Below are positions 41,732-51,100 of a stretch of 64,000 nucleotides of DNA, one piece after another. Source of the DNA: Mycobacterium shinjukuense (GTDB lineage Bacteria; Actinomycetota; Actinomycetes; Mycobacteriales; Mycobacteriaceae); contig NZ_AP022575.1 of assembly GCF_010730055.1 (NCBI RefSeq), positions 744,001-808,000 on the forward strand. Reading direction: 5' to 3'. Made by a program: the position numbers and the translations under genes. Each line of letters opens with the position of its first letter. The stretch's first letter is position 1. The notes under the pieces are model-generated. The model saw only the letters and a program-made list of their open reading frames with translations, had not been told where the DNA came from and searched no databases.

Positions 41732-42880
41732 ATGGGTGGGTTTCGTTTCGGCTTCGTCGATGCGCTGGTGCACTCGCGCTTTCCGCCGAGCCTGTTGCCG
41801 CGCGCGAGTTCCCTGGCTGCCGCCGCGCTGGGCGCCGACTCGTATTGGGTCGGTGATCATCTCAACGCGCTGGTGCCGCGGTCGGTCGCGACGCCCGAAT
41901 ATCTCGGAGTTGCCGCGAAGCTGGTACCCAGGATCGACGCCAACTTCGAACCGTGGACGATGCTGGGAAACCTGGCCGCCGGGAACCGGGTCAGCCGGCT
42001 GCGTCTCGGTGTGTGCGTGACCGACGCGGGTCGTCGCAACCCAGCGGTCACGGCGCAGGCCGCCGCGACGCTGCATCTGTTGACCCGAGGCCGGGCCATC
42101 CTCGGCATCGGTGTCGGGGAACGTGAGGGCAACGAGCCCTACGGCGTGGAGTGGACCAAACCGGTGGCACGGTTCGAAGAAGCCATCGCCACGATTCGCG
42201 CGTTGTGGGATTCGCACGGGAAGCTTGTCTCGCGTGAATCGCCATATTTTCCGCTTCGTGACGCGGCGTTCGACCTGCCGCCATACCGTGGGAAGTGGCC
42301 CGAGATCTGGGTGGCGGCCCATGGGCCGCGGATGCTGCGGGCCACCGGCCGCTACGCCGACGCCTGGGTGCCCATCGTCCTGGTTCGTCCCACCGACTAC
42401 GGCCGCGCACTCGAAGCCGTACGCGTCGCGGCGTCCGACGCCGGTCGTGACCCAATGTCGATTACTCCTGCGGCGGTGCGCGGTGTGATCACCGGACACA
42501 GTCGCGACGACGTGGAGGAGGCGCTGGATTCCGTCATCGTGAAAATGACCGCGCTCGGTGTGCCCGGCGAAGCCTGGGCGCGCCACGGCGTCGAGCATCC
42601 CATGGGAGCCGACTTTTCCGGCGTCCAGGATTTGATCCCACAAACCATGGACGAGCAGACGGTCTTGTCCTACACCGCGAAAGTCCCGCCCGCACTTGTG
42701 AAAGAAGTCGTTTTCAGTGGGACACCGGACGAAGTCATCGATCAGGTGGCGGAATGGCGCGATCACGGCCTTCGATACCTACTCGTCATCAACGGCAGCT
42801 TGGTGAACCCGAGCGTGCGCAAGACCGTCGCGGCGGGCCTGCCGCACGCCAAGGTTCTTCGCGGGCTCAGGAAGCTGTGA
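41732..42880 (+). CDS. Phthiodiolone/phenolphthiodiolone dimycocerosate ketoreductase (Rv2951c-like)
   Basis: A luciferase-like (LLM) oxidoreductase, 382 residues, that reduces the keto group of phthiodiolone and phenolphthiodiolone dimycocerosates; the M. tuberculosis enzyme uses coenzyme F420. Typical LLM segments include ADSYWVGDHLNALVPRS, ILGIGVGEREGNEPYGVEW and PEIWVAAHGPRMLRATGRYADAW. ATG 41732 (MGGFRFGFVDALVHSR) matches the orthologue start; ATG 41717 has nothing to favour it. It is the first gene of the rightward Rv2951c-fadD29-Rv2949c-fadD22-pks15/1-lppX series. Confidence 0.95.
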   Translation: MGGFRFGFVDALVHSRFPPSLLPRASSLAAAALGADSYWVGDHLNALVPRSVATPEYLGVAAKLVPRIDANFEPWTMLGNLAAGNRVSRLRLGVCVTDAGRRNPAVTAQAAATLHLLTRGRAILGIGVGEREGNEPYGVEWTKPVARFEEAIATIRALWDSHGKLVSRESPYFPLRDAAFDLPPYRGKWPEIWVAAHGPRMLRATGRYADAWVPIVLVRPTDYGRALEAVRVAASDAGRDPMSITPAAVRGVITGHSRDDVEEALDSVIVKMTALGVPGEAWARHGVEHPMGADFSGVQDLIPQTMDEQTVLSYTAKVPPALVKEVVFSGTPDEVIDQVAEWRDHGLRYLLVINGSLVNPSVRKTVAAGLPHAKVLRGLRKL

Positions 42881-43378
42881 CTTACCTCTGGCCCGCCTGG
42901 GAAACGGCTGTCAAGTGTTGCAGTCGCCACAGATGCCTAGCGGCCGGCACGCCAACAGCGGCGAGCAGCAGGCCATTCCGCTTGCCGACGATCCCGCCGC
43001 CGGAATTCGGGACTGATTCAAAGCGATTGAATACCGATGGGTATAGAGTCGGAGTTTGATCCCTCAAAGTCGTTACGGCACTTCAAAGTCAGTGTGCGTG
43101 TGGGCAGGCTGCTAATCGGCAGCTCCCGGTCGCGCGGGTCGAAGCCCGTCATCGCGACCGAGCCAGGCGCCGATTGGCAGCACCTGAATTCGTGGATGAC
43201 GAACAGGTTAATTACGGCTGCGGGCGGCTGCGCTCGGCACCTGCTATCGCCGTGGGCCCTCATCGATTTCGGGTCGCGGGCCTCGGCAGGGTGCGGCCCG
43301 TTTGGCGCTGATTCGGGTCGGTGTGACAGGGCAGCGAAACGCCCGTACTCTACTTGCGTCAAGAGCCGAAGGATGATC
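42881..43378. other. 498-base intergenic region upstream of fadD29
   Basis: No convincing gene. An open frame runs into fadD29 from 43037, but its residues do not resemble the family N-terminus. The stretch 43015-43090 is clearly more AT-rich than its surroundings and contains TATAGA (43042-43047), a possible -10, without a well-spaced -35. The length suggests a long leader or a promoter for the fadD29-lppX genes. Confidence 0.45.
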
Positions 43379-45220
43379 ATGGAAACGAACGCTGTGTCAA
43401 CGCACGCTGGCGGCGTGGTGGCGACGCAACCGGCAGCGGGCACCGATGGGCAAGCGGCACAACCGTCGAACGGGATCGCAGCGCGATTCGCGATGAGCGA
43501 GTCGTCGCTTACCGATCTGCTGCACAGGGCGGCCAACCAGTACCCCAATCGTGCGGCGTACAAGTACATCGACTACGAGGTGGATCCGACCGGGTTTGTC
43601 GAAACCCTGACCTGGTGGCAGGTCTACCGGCGAGCGATGATCGTCGCAGCGGAGCTCGAGATCTGTGCGTCGAGCGGCGATCGGGTCGCGATCTTGGCCC
43701 CTCAGGGGCTGGAATACATCATCGCCTTTCTGGGCGCACTGCAGGCCGGGCTGATCGCTGTTCCTCTTCCCGTGCCGCAGTTCGGCATTCACGACGAGCG
43801 AATTTCCTCAGCATTGCGAGATTGCTTGCCGAGCGTCATTCTCACGACCTCGTCGGTCATTGACGAGGTCACTCAATATGCGCCACGCGGGCGCGCCGCG
43901 CAGGGCCCCGCGCCGGTCGTCATCGCCGTGGACTCGCTGGATCTGGACTCCCCGCGCGAACTCGACGCGACTCCGGCCGCGCGCCCGAGCACCGCGTACC
44001 TGCAATACACGTCCGGGTCGACCCGCTCGCCGGCCGGTGTCGTCATCTCGCACAAAAACGTCATCACCAATTGCGTACAGCTGATGTCCGATTATCTCGG
44101 GGATTCGGAAAAGGTTCCGTCAACTGCGGTGTCGTGGCTGCCGTTCTATCACGACATGGGGTTGATGTTGGGAGTCCTGCTGCCGATGATCAATCAAGAC
44201 ACCGCGGTGTTGCTGAGCCCAATGGCATTTTTGCAACGGCCAGCACGCTGGATGCAATTGCTGGGCAAACATCGTGGACAGATTTCCAGTGCACCGAATT
44301 TCGGTCTCGAATTGGCGGTGCGCCGAACATCGGACGACGACATGGCCGGGCTTGATCTCGGGCATGTGCGGGCGATCGCCACGGGCGCCGAGCGGGTAAA
44401 CCCCGCGACGGTCAAGCGTTTCATCGACCGCTTCGCCAGGTTCAACCTCAGCGAGACGGCAATCCGGCCGTCATACGGGCTGGCGGAGGCGACGGTGTAC
44501 GTGGCCACCGCGGGACCGGGACGCCCGCCGAAAACCGTCTGTTTTGACTACCAGCAGTTGTCGGCCGGTCGGGCGAAGCGCTGCGCGGGCGCAGCGAGCG
44601 ACGGCGCCAAGTTGGTCAGCTACGGAGCGCCGCGGGCCTCGACCGTGCGGATCGTCGACCCCGACACCAGGGTGGAGCGGCCGGCGGGAACGGTCGGTGA
44701 AATCTGGGTGCAGGGCGATAACGTCGCCATGGGCTATTGGCGGAACCCACAACACACCGAGCGCACGTTTGGCGCCATGCTGGTCAATCCCTCGCCCGGC
44801 ACACCGGTGGGTCCGTGGCTCCGCACCGGTGACCTCGGCGTCATTTTCGAAGGCGAGCTGTTCATCACCGGCCGGATCAAGGACCTGCTGGTCGTGGATG
44901 GCTCCAATCACTATCCGGACGACATCGAAGAGACGATCCAGGAAGTCACCGGCGGTCGGGTGGTCGCGATAGCCGTGCCGGACGATCGCACCGAGCGGCT
45001 TGTCGTCATCGTCGAACTCGCAACGCGGGGCAACACCGTCCGCGCCGTCAAACGTGCGGTCACCTCCGCGGTTTCCAGGGCACATCGCGTGCGGGTCGCC
45101 GATGTCGTGCTGGTGGCGCTGGGCTCGATTCCGGTGACCACCAGCGGCAAGGTTCGACGTTCAGCCTGTGTGCAGCGCTACCTCAACCACGAATTCGCCC
45201 GCTGGGACGTGCCGGGATGA
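43379..45220 (+). CDS. fadD29: Long-chain fatty acyl-AMP ligase FadD29
   Basis: Activates p-hydroxyphenylalkanoates (made by Pks15/1) as acyl-adenylates and loads them onto PpsA for PGL synthesis. The 613-residue protein is a FAAL-type adenylating enzyme: the ATP motif YTSGSTRSPAG is at about 210-220, SWLPFYHDMGLMLG follows, and YGLAEATVYVAT, LRTGDLGVIFEGELFITGRIKDLLVV and the C-terminal TTSGKVRRSA catalytic-Lys motif are present. ATG 43379 is preceded by GAAGG at about six bases; an in-frame ATG 43373 is equally possible. The first ~40 residues are Ala/Gln-rich and probably disordered. Confidence 0.95.
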   Translation: METNAVSTHAGGVVATQPAAGTDGQAAQPSNGIAARFAMSESSLTDLLHRAANQYPNRAAYKYIDYEVDPTGFVETLTWWQVYRRAMIVAAELEICASSGDRVAILAPQGLEYIIAFLGALQAGLIAVPLPVPQFGIHDERISSALRDCLPSVILTTSSVIDEVTQYAPRGRAAQGPAPVVIAVDSLDLDSPRELDATPAARPSTAYLQYTSGSTRSPAGVVISHKNVITNCVQLMSDYLGDSEKVPSTAVSWLPFYHDMGLMLGVLLPMINQDTAVLLSPMAFLQRPARWMQLLGKHRGQISSAPNFGLELAVRRTSDDDMAGLDLGHVRAIATGAERVNPATVKRFIDRFARFNLSETAIRPSYGLAEATVYVATAGPGRPPKTVCFDYQQLSAGRAKRCAGAASDGAKLVSYGAPRASTVRIVDPDTRVERPAGTVGEIWVQGDNVAMGYWRNPQHTERTFGAMLVNPSPGTPVGPWLRTGDLGVIFEGELFITGRIKDLLVVDGSNHYPDDIEETIQEVTGGRVVAIAVPDDRTERLVVIVELATRGNTVRAVKRAVTSAVSRAHRVRVADVVLVALGSIPVTTSGKVRRSACVQRYLNHEFARWDVPG

Positions 45221-45279
45221 CGGCGGGCCGACACCCCGTGGCCAGGTGGGCGTTCTCGGCCGCGGCGTCGAACGCGACG

Positions 45280-45308
45280 TTCCCATGTCGACGCGTGGCG
45301 GCTAGAAT
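45280..45308 (+). promoter_or_regulatory. Candidate sigma-70 promoter for the chorismate pyruvate-lyase gene
   Basis: TTCCCA (45280-45285) and TAGAAT (45303-45308) are separated by 17 bases. They match four and five of six consensus bases respectively, and lie 55 bases before the ATG of the next gene. Confidence 0.4.
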
Positions 45309-45362
45309 GGCCAACCTCGCCCGCGTCCGACTGGGCTGGTGTACTTACCCGAGAAATGAAAT

Positions 45363-46001
45363 ATGACCGAGTGCATTCTTTCTGCTCACGAAATCCGAAA
45401 GCTCAATCGTGATCTTCAAATACTTATCGCAACCAACGGCACCCTCACTCGGATTCTCAACGTTATCGCCAACGATGAGATTGTCGTACAGATTATCAAG
45501 CAGCAGATTCACGACTCCGCGTCCAAAATACCCCAATTGGAGGACCCAGCGGTTGGCCGGGTTCTGCAGCGCGATATCGTACTGAAGGGCCGGACCTCCG
45601 GAAACCCGTTCGTCGCTGCGGAGTCCCTGATTGCCGTCGACCTGTTACCCCCCGCCGTCACCGCCAACCTGACGGAGACGGCGCGTCCTATTGGCGAGGT
45701 CATGGCGGCCAGTCGCATTGAGAGCTTTAAAGAAGAGGCCAAGATCTGGAGAGCGGAGTTGCCGGATTGGCTCGCGCCTCACGGGTATCGGGATTCGCCA
45801 GCGAAAACCGTCGCTCGCCGGTATCGCGTTATCGTCGGAGGCCAGCCCGCCATTATTATTACCGAATATTTTCTTCGAAGTATATTCCACGGCGCCGTGC
45901 GCGAGGGACCCGATGATTGCCAGCATCCAAACGACATCGAGACCGGGAATGGAGATCGATTTGTACCCAGTGATCGTATCCCCAGGAGCCTCGCGCGCTG
46001 A
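45363..46001 (+). CDS. Chorismate pyruvate-lyase (Rv2949c-like)
   Basis: Splits chorismate into pyruvate and p-hydroxybenzoate, the starter for phenolic glycolipids and p-HBADs. The 212-residue protein aligns with Rv2949c throughout: ILSAHEIRKLNRDLQILIAT at the start, FVAAESLIAVD, GEVMAASRIESFKEEAKIW, and ARRYRVIVGGQPAIIITEYF, where the Glu corresponds to the conserved acidic residue of the UbiC fold. The start is ATG 45363 with only a weak GAGAAA ribosome site. The gene is markedly AT-richer than its neighbours: 42% and 50% GC in the two successive 60-base blocks 45361-45480. Confidence 0.93.
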   Translation: MTECILSAHEIRKLNRDLQILIATNGTLTRILNVIANDEIVVQIIKQQIHDSASKIPQLEDPAVGRVLQRDIVLKGRTSGNPFVAAESLIAVDLLPPAVTANLTETARPIGEVMAASRIESFKEEAKIWRAELPDWLAPHGYRDSPAKTVARRYRVIVGGQPAIIITEYFLRSIFHGAVREGPDDCQHPNDIETGNGDRFVPSDRIPRSLAR

Positions 46002-46076
46002 CCGCGCTGACCATGCCGGGCCGCAGACCGCGTGGACCGAAATCGCGTTGGTCTCCACTACGGTGGTCATCCACTG

Positions 46077-48197
46077 ATGGGGAACGGGAATCTGGCAGGC
46101 CTGCTCGCGCAGCGGGCATCGCGGGCCGGATGGTATGACAAGCCGGCCTACTATGCGCCCGACGTCGTGACGCATGGCCAACTTCATGACGGGGCCGCGC
46201 GTGTGGGGGACGTCCTGAGAGGCCGGGGCCTTAGCCGAGGAGATCGCGTTCTGTTGTGCCTTCCGGACTCGCCCGACCTGGTGCAGCTCCTGCTCGGCTG
46301 CCTGGCCCGTGGGATTGTGGCGTTCCTGGTGAACCCGGAGCTGCATCGCGACGACCATGCGTTTGCCGAGTGTGACACCGAACCCGCGCTGGTCGTGACC
46401 GGTGGTCCGCTCCGCGATCGGTTTCGGCCGTCGGCCGTCGTGCAGGCCGAAGAGCTGTTGTCGGATGCGGCCGCGGTGGCCCCGGGCGACTACGAACCGT
46501 TAGGTGGCGACGCGCTTGCCTACGCGACGTACACGTCCGGCACCACCGGGCCGCCGAAAGCGGCGATCCACCGGCACGCCGACGTGTTCGCGTTTGTCGA
46601 GGCGATGTGCGGTAAGGCCTTGCGGCTCAGCCCCCACGATATCGGGCTAAGTAGCGCGCGCATGTATTTTGCCTACGGTCTGGGCAATTCGGTCTGGTTT
46701 CCGCTCGCGACCGGTGGTTCGGCGGTCATCAATCCGCTGCCGATAAGCGCGGAAGCGGCGGCAACGCTCAGTGCGAGATTTGCGCCCTCGGTGCTTTATG
46801 GTGTGCCAAATTTTTTTGCCAGAGTCGTCGACACGTGTTCTCCCGATTCCTTCCGTTCACTTCGGTGTGTGGTCTCAGCGGGCGAGGCGCTTGAGATGGG
46901 TCTCGCCGAGCGGCTCCTGGAATTCTTTGACGGTATCCCCATTCTTGACGGAATTGGATCTACAGAGGTCGGGCAGACATTTGTATCCAATAGCGTCGAC
47001 GAATGGCGGCTGGGGACTTTGGGAAAGGTTCTGCCACCCTATGAGATTCGCGTTGTAAACCCGGACGGCGCACCCGCCGGACCAGGGGTCGAGGGGAACC
47101 TCTGGGTCCGCGGATCGTCGATCGCGGCGTGCTATTGGAATGGTGCAGATCCGCCCGCGGGGAAGGGGGGTTGGCTGGATACGCGGGATCGGGTGTGTAT
47201 CGACGCGGACGGTTGGGTTACCTACCGCTGCCGGGCAGATGATACGGAAATCGTCGGAGGGGTCAACGTCAATCCGCGGGAGGTCGAGCGACTCATTGTT
47301 GAGCACGACGCGGTAGCCGAGGCCGCGGTGGTCGGGGTAAGGGAGTTCACCGGTGCGTCGGCGCTGCAGGCATTTCTGGTGCCGACCAACGGTGCGGTCA
47401 TCGACGAAGCGGTGATGCGAGACGTCCACCGAGGTTTGGTTGCCCGACTGTCGGCATTCAAGGTGCCGCACAGATTTGCCAGCGTTGAGCGACTCCCCCG
47501 AACCGCGAACGGGAAACTATTGCGGGGCGCGCTGCGCGCGGCCAGTCCCGCCAAACCGATTTGGGAACTCTCGTCGAGTGAGCCACATCGTGACGCGGCC
47601 GCGCGGCTTGACAACCGACCGGCATGGGACCGGCAGGTTGCCGTCGGAAACGCCGGCGAAGTGACGCTGAACGAGCGGCTGGCCGTTTTGCAGCAGGAAC
47701 GCCGCCGGCTGGTCGTGGAGGCGGTATGTACCGAGGCCGCCACGATGTTGGGCGAGTCGGATCCGCGCTCGATCAATCGAGATCTGGCCTTTTCGGAACT
47801 GGGTTTCGACTCGCAGATGACGGTCGAGCTTTGTCGTCGGCTGGCAGCCGTTACCGGCCTGCGGCTGCCCGAGACGGTCGGCTGGCATTACTGCTCAATA
47901 TCGGGGTTGGCCCAGTATTTGGAGGCCGAGCTGTCCGGATGGGACACCCGGGTGGCGTTGCCCCGGTCGACGAAGATCGGCGTCCAGGGCGGCTCACCGA
48001 TCGACGAGGAGTTGCAAAAGCTCGAGGAGCTGGTCGCGGGGATCGGGGACGGCGAGCGGCAGCGTGTGGCCGATCGGTTGCGTGACCTCCTCGGTACGAT
48101 CACCGACGGCCCGGATCACTTGGGCACGCGGATCCGGGCGGCCTCGACCCCTGACGAGGTTTTCCGGCTGATTGATGCTGCGTTTGGCCAGTCATGA
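46077..48197 (+). CDS. fadD22: p-Hydroxybenzoyl-AMP ligase with fused aryl carrier domain, FadD22
   Basis: Adenylates p-hydroxybenzoate and loads it on its own C-terminal carrier domain for transfer to Pks15/1. The 706-residue protein has a benzoate-type adenylation domain (YTSGTTGPPKA from about 152, YGVPNFFARVVD, GIGSTEVGQTFVSN) and a C-terminal ARCP with the phosphopantetheine Ser579 in ELGFDSQMTVELC. ATG 46077 (MGNGNLAGLLAQRAS) matches the family; a GTG at 46032 would extend into unconserved residues. It follows the chorismate pyruvate-lyase by 75 bases, so p-HBA is made and used in adjacent steps. Its stop overlaps the pks15/1 start (ATGA). Confidence 0.95.
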   Translation: MGNGNLAGLLAQRASRAGWYDKPAYYAPDVVTHGQLHDGAARVGDVLRGRGLSRGDRVLLCLPDSPDLVQLLLGCLARGIVAFLVNPELHRDDHAFAECDTEPALVVTGGPLRDRFRPSAVVQAEELLSDAAAVAPGDYEPLGGDALAYATYTSGTTGPPKAAIHRHADVFAFVEAMCGKALRLSPHDIGLSSARMYFAYGLGNSVWFPLATGGSAVINPLPISAEAAATLSARFAPSVLYGVPNFFARVVDTCSPDSFRSLRCVVSAGEALEMGLAERLLEFFDGIPILDGIGSTEVGQTFVSNSVDEWRLGTLGKVLPPYEIRVVNPDGAPAGPGVEGNLWVRGSSIAACYWNGADPPAGKGGWLDTRDRVCIDADGWVTYRCRADDTEIVGGVNVNPREVERLIVEHDAVAEAAVVGVREFTGASALQAFLVPTNGAVIDEAVMRDVHRGLVARLSAFKVPHRFASVERLPRTANGKLLRGALRAASPAKPIWELSSSEPHRDAAARLDNRPAWDRQVAVGNAGEVTLNERLAVLQQERRRLVVEAVCTEAATMLGESDPRSINRDLAFSELGFDSQMTVELCRRLAAVTGLRLPETVGWHYCSISGLAQYLEAELSGWDTRVALPRSTKIGVQGGSPIDEELQKLEELVAGIGDGERQRVADRLRDLLGTITDGPDHLGTRIRAASTPDEVFRLIDAAFGQS

Positions 48198-51100
48198 CGA
48201 GGAGCAACCGAGCAATGAGCACCAGCGTTGAAGGCGCCGATCAGCAGAGCGAAATGCTCTTTCGCTATCTGAAAAGGGTTGTTGTCGAACTCGACGAAGC
48301 ACGCGCGCGGCTGCGGGACCATGAGCACCGGGCGACCGAGCCGGTGGCGGTGGTGGGCATCGGCTGCCGGTTTCCGGGCGGGGTGGATGGTCCGGAGGCG
48401 CTCTGGGACGTCGTTTCCGAGGGTCGCGACGTGGTGTCGGAGTTTCCGACGGACCGGGGCTGGGATGTGGACGGGTTGTTCGACCCGGATCCGGATGCGG
48501 AGGGCAAGACCTATACCCGGTGGGGTGGGTTTCTCGAGGATGCGGCGGGTTTCGACGCCGGGTTCTTCGGCATCGCCCCGGGTGAGGTGTTGGCAATGGA
48601 TCCGCAGCAGCGGTTGATGTTGGAGGTGTCCTGGGAGGCGTTGGAGCACGCGGGAATTGACCCGTTGTCGTTGCGCGGGTCGGCGACCGGGGTGTTTACC
48701 GGGATTTTCGCGCCGAGTTATGGCAGCAGGGAGACCGGAGGCCTGCAAGGGTACGGGTTGACCGGCACGGCGGTGAGTGTGGCCTCCGGACGGGTGTCCT
48801 ATGTGTTGGGGCTGCAGGGCCCGGCGGTGTCGGTGGATACCGCGTGTTCGTCGTCGTTGGTGGCGATCCATTGGGCGATGGCGTCATTGCGCGCGGGGGA
48901 GTGCGATTTGGCGTTGGCCGGTGGGGTGACGGTGATGGGGTTGCCGTCGATCTTCGTGGGGTTTTCTCGGCAGCGCGGGTTGGCCGCCGATGGGCGTTGC
49001 AAGGCGTTTGCCGAAGCGGCCGACGGGACGGGGTGGGGTGAGGGTGCCGGGGTGGTTGTGCTCGAGCGGCTGTCGGATGCGCGGCGGCTGGGGCATTCGG
49101 TGCTGGCGGTGGTGCGTGGCAGCGCGGTCAATCAGGACGGCGCCTCCAATGGGTTGACCGCGCCCAATGGGCTCGCCCAGCAGCGGGTCATTCGGGCGGC
49201 GCTGGCCAGTGCGGGGTTGACCGCGGCCGACGTGGATGTGGTGGAGGCGCACGGGACGGCCACCACGCTGGGTGATCCGATCGAGGCGGAGGCGTTGCTG
49301 GCCACCTATGGACAGGGCCGTCCGCCGGGGCGGCCGCTGTGGGTGGGCTCGATCAAGTCGAATATGGGTCACACGCAGGCCGCGGCGGGGGTGGCCGGGG
49401 TGATCAAGATGGTGCAGGCGATGCGTCATCGGGTGATGCCGGCGACGCTGCATGTCGATGCCCCTTCCCCGCGGGTGAATTGGGCCAGCGGAGCGGTGTC
49501 GGTGTTGACCGAGGCCCGGGATTGGCCGGTTGACGGGCGTCCGCGACGGGCGGGGGTGTCCTCGTTCGGCATCAGCGGCACCAATGCGCACGTGATCTTG
49601 GAGGAGGCCCCGGTTGAGGTGGGTGAAAGCGCCCAGCGCGGCCGGCGGCTGCCGGTGGTGCCCTGGGTGGTTTCGGGGAGATCGGTCGAGGCGTTGACGG
49701 CGCAGGCCGGCCGGTTGTTGGCCCATGTGCAGGCTGACCCGGGGGTGGATCCGGTTGACGTGGGCTGCTCGTTGGCGGGTCGGTCGGTGTTTGAGCATCG
49801 AGCGGTGGTGGTGGGTTCCGATCGACCGGCGTTGCTGATGGGGTTGGCCGGGGTGGCCGGCGGCGAGCCGGGTGCGGGTGTGGTGATGGGTCAGGCGGGG
49901 TCGGTGGGCAAGACGGCGGTCGTGTTTCCGGGGCAGGGTTCGCAGCGCCTCGGGATGGGCCGGGAATTGTACGACCAGTTGTCGGTGTTTGCTGAGACGT
50001 TCGATACGGTGGCCGATGAGTTGGATCGGCATCTGAGATTACCTCTGCGCAAGGTTGTTTGGGGTAGTGATGAGAATTTGCTCGATAGTACCGAATTTGC
50101 TCAGCCGGCGTTGTTCGCGGTGGAGGTGGCGTCGTTCGCGGTGTTGCGTCGCTGGGGTGTGCATCCGGACTTTGTGATGGGTCACTCCGTGGGGGAGCTG
50201 TCGGCGGCGTACGTGGCCGGGGTGTTGACGCTGGCGGACGCGGCGATGCTGGTGGCGGCGCGGGGCCGATTGATGCAGGCGCTGCCGCAGGGTGGGGCGA
50301 TGGTGGCGGTGGCCGCCTCAGAAGACGAGGTGGCAGACCAGGTGACGCCGCTGCTGGCTGAGCGGGTGGGGATCGCCGCGCTCAACGCGCCCAACTCGGT
50401 GGTGATCTCCGGTGCGCGGGCCGCGGTGAGCGCGATCGCGGATCGATTTGCCGCGCGGGGCCGGCGGGTGCACCGGTTGGCGGTCTCGCATGCGTTTCAT
50501 TCGCCGTTGATGGAACCGATGCTCGAGGAGTTCGCGCGCGTCGCAGCCCGGGTTGCGGCGCGCGAGCCGCAGATCGGGCTGGTGTCCAACGTGACGGGCG
50601 AATTGGCCTGCGCCGATGGTGATTTCGGGTCGGCCCAATACGGGTCGGCCCAGTACTGGGTGGAGCATGTTCGCCGGCCGGTGCGTTTTGCCGACGGCGC
50701 GCGTCGTTTGCAGTCACTTGAGGTGACCCACTTCGCCGAGGCCGGTCCCGGTAGTGGTTTGACCGGCTCCATCGAGCAGTCGCTGGCGCCGGCCGAGGCG
50801 GTGGTGGTGTCGATGCTGGGCAAGGACCGGCCCGAGCTGGCCTCGGTGCTGGGTGCGGCCGGTCAGCTGTTCACCACTGGCGTGCCGGTGGATTGGCGTG
50901 CGGTGTTCGCCGGCTCGGGTGGGCGGCGGGTGGGGTTGCCCACGTATGCATTTCAGCGACGGCGATTTTGGGAGACGCCGGGCGCGGACGGGCCCGCCGA
51001 TGCGGCCGGTTTGGGTCTGGGTGGGGCCGAGCATGCGTTGCTGGGTGCCGTGGTCGAGCGGCCCGATTCCGGCGGGGTGGTGTTGACCGGCCGGTTGTCG

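Noticed and set aside
41618..42766. Upstream extension of the Rv2952-like methyltransferase to 653 codons
   Set aside because: The extension is the antisense of the Rv2951c-like gene, and the methyltransferase N-terminus matches the family at ATG 41617.
43037..43378. Extended N-terminus of fadD29 starting at 43037
   Set aside because: The extra 114 residues do not resemble any FAAL N-terminus and ATG 43379 has a good ribosome site and a family-like start.
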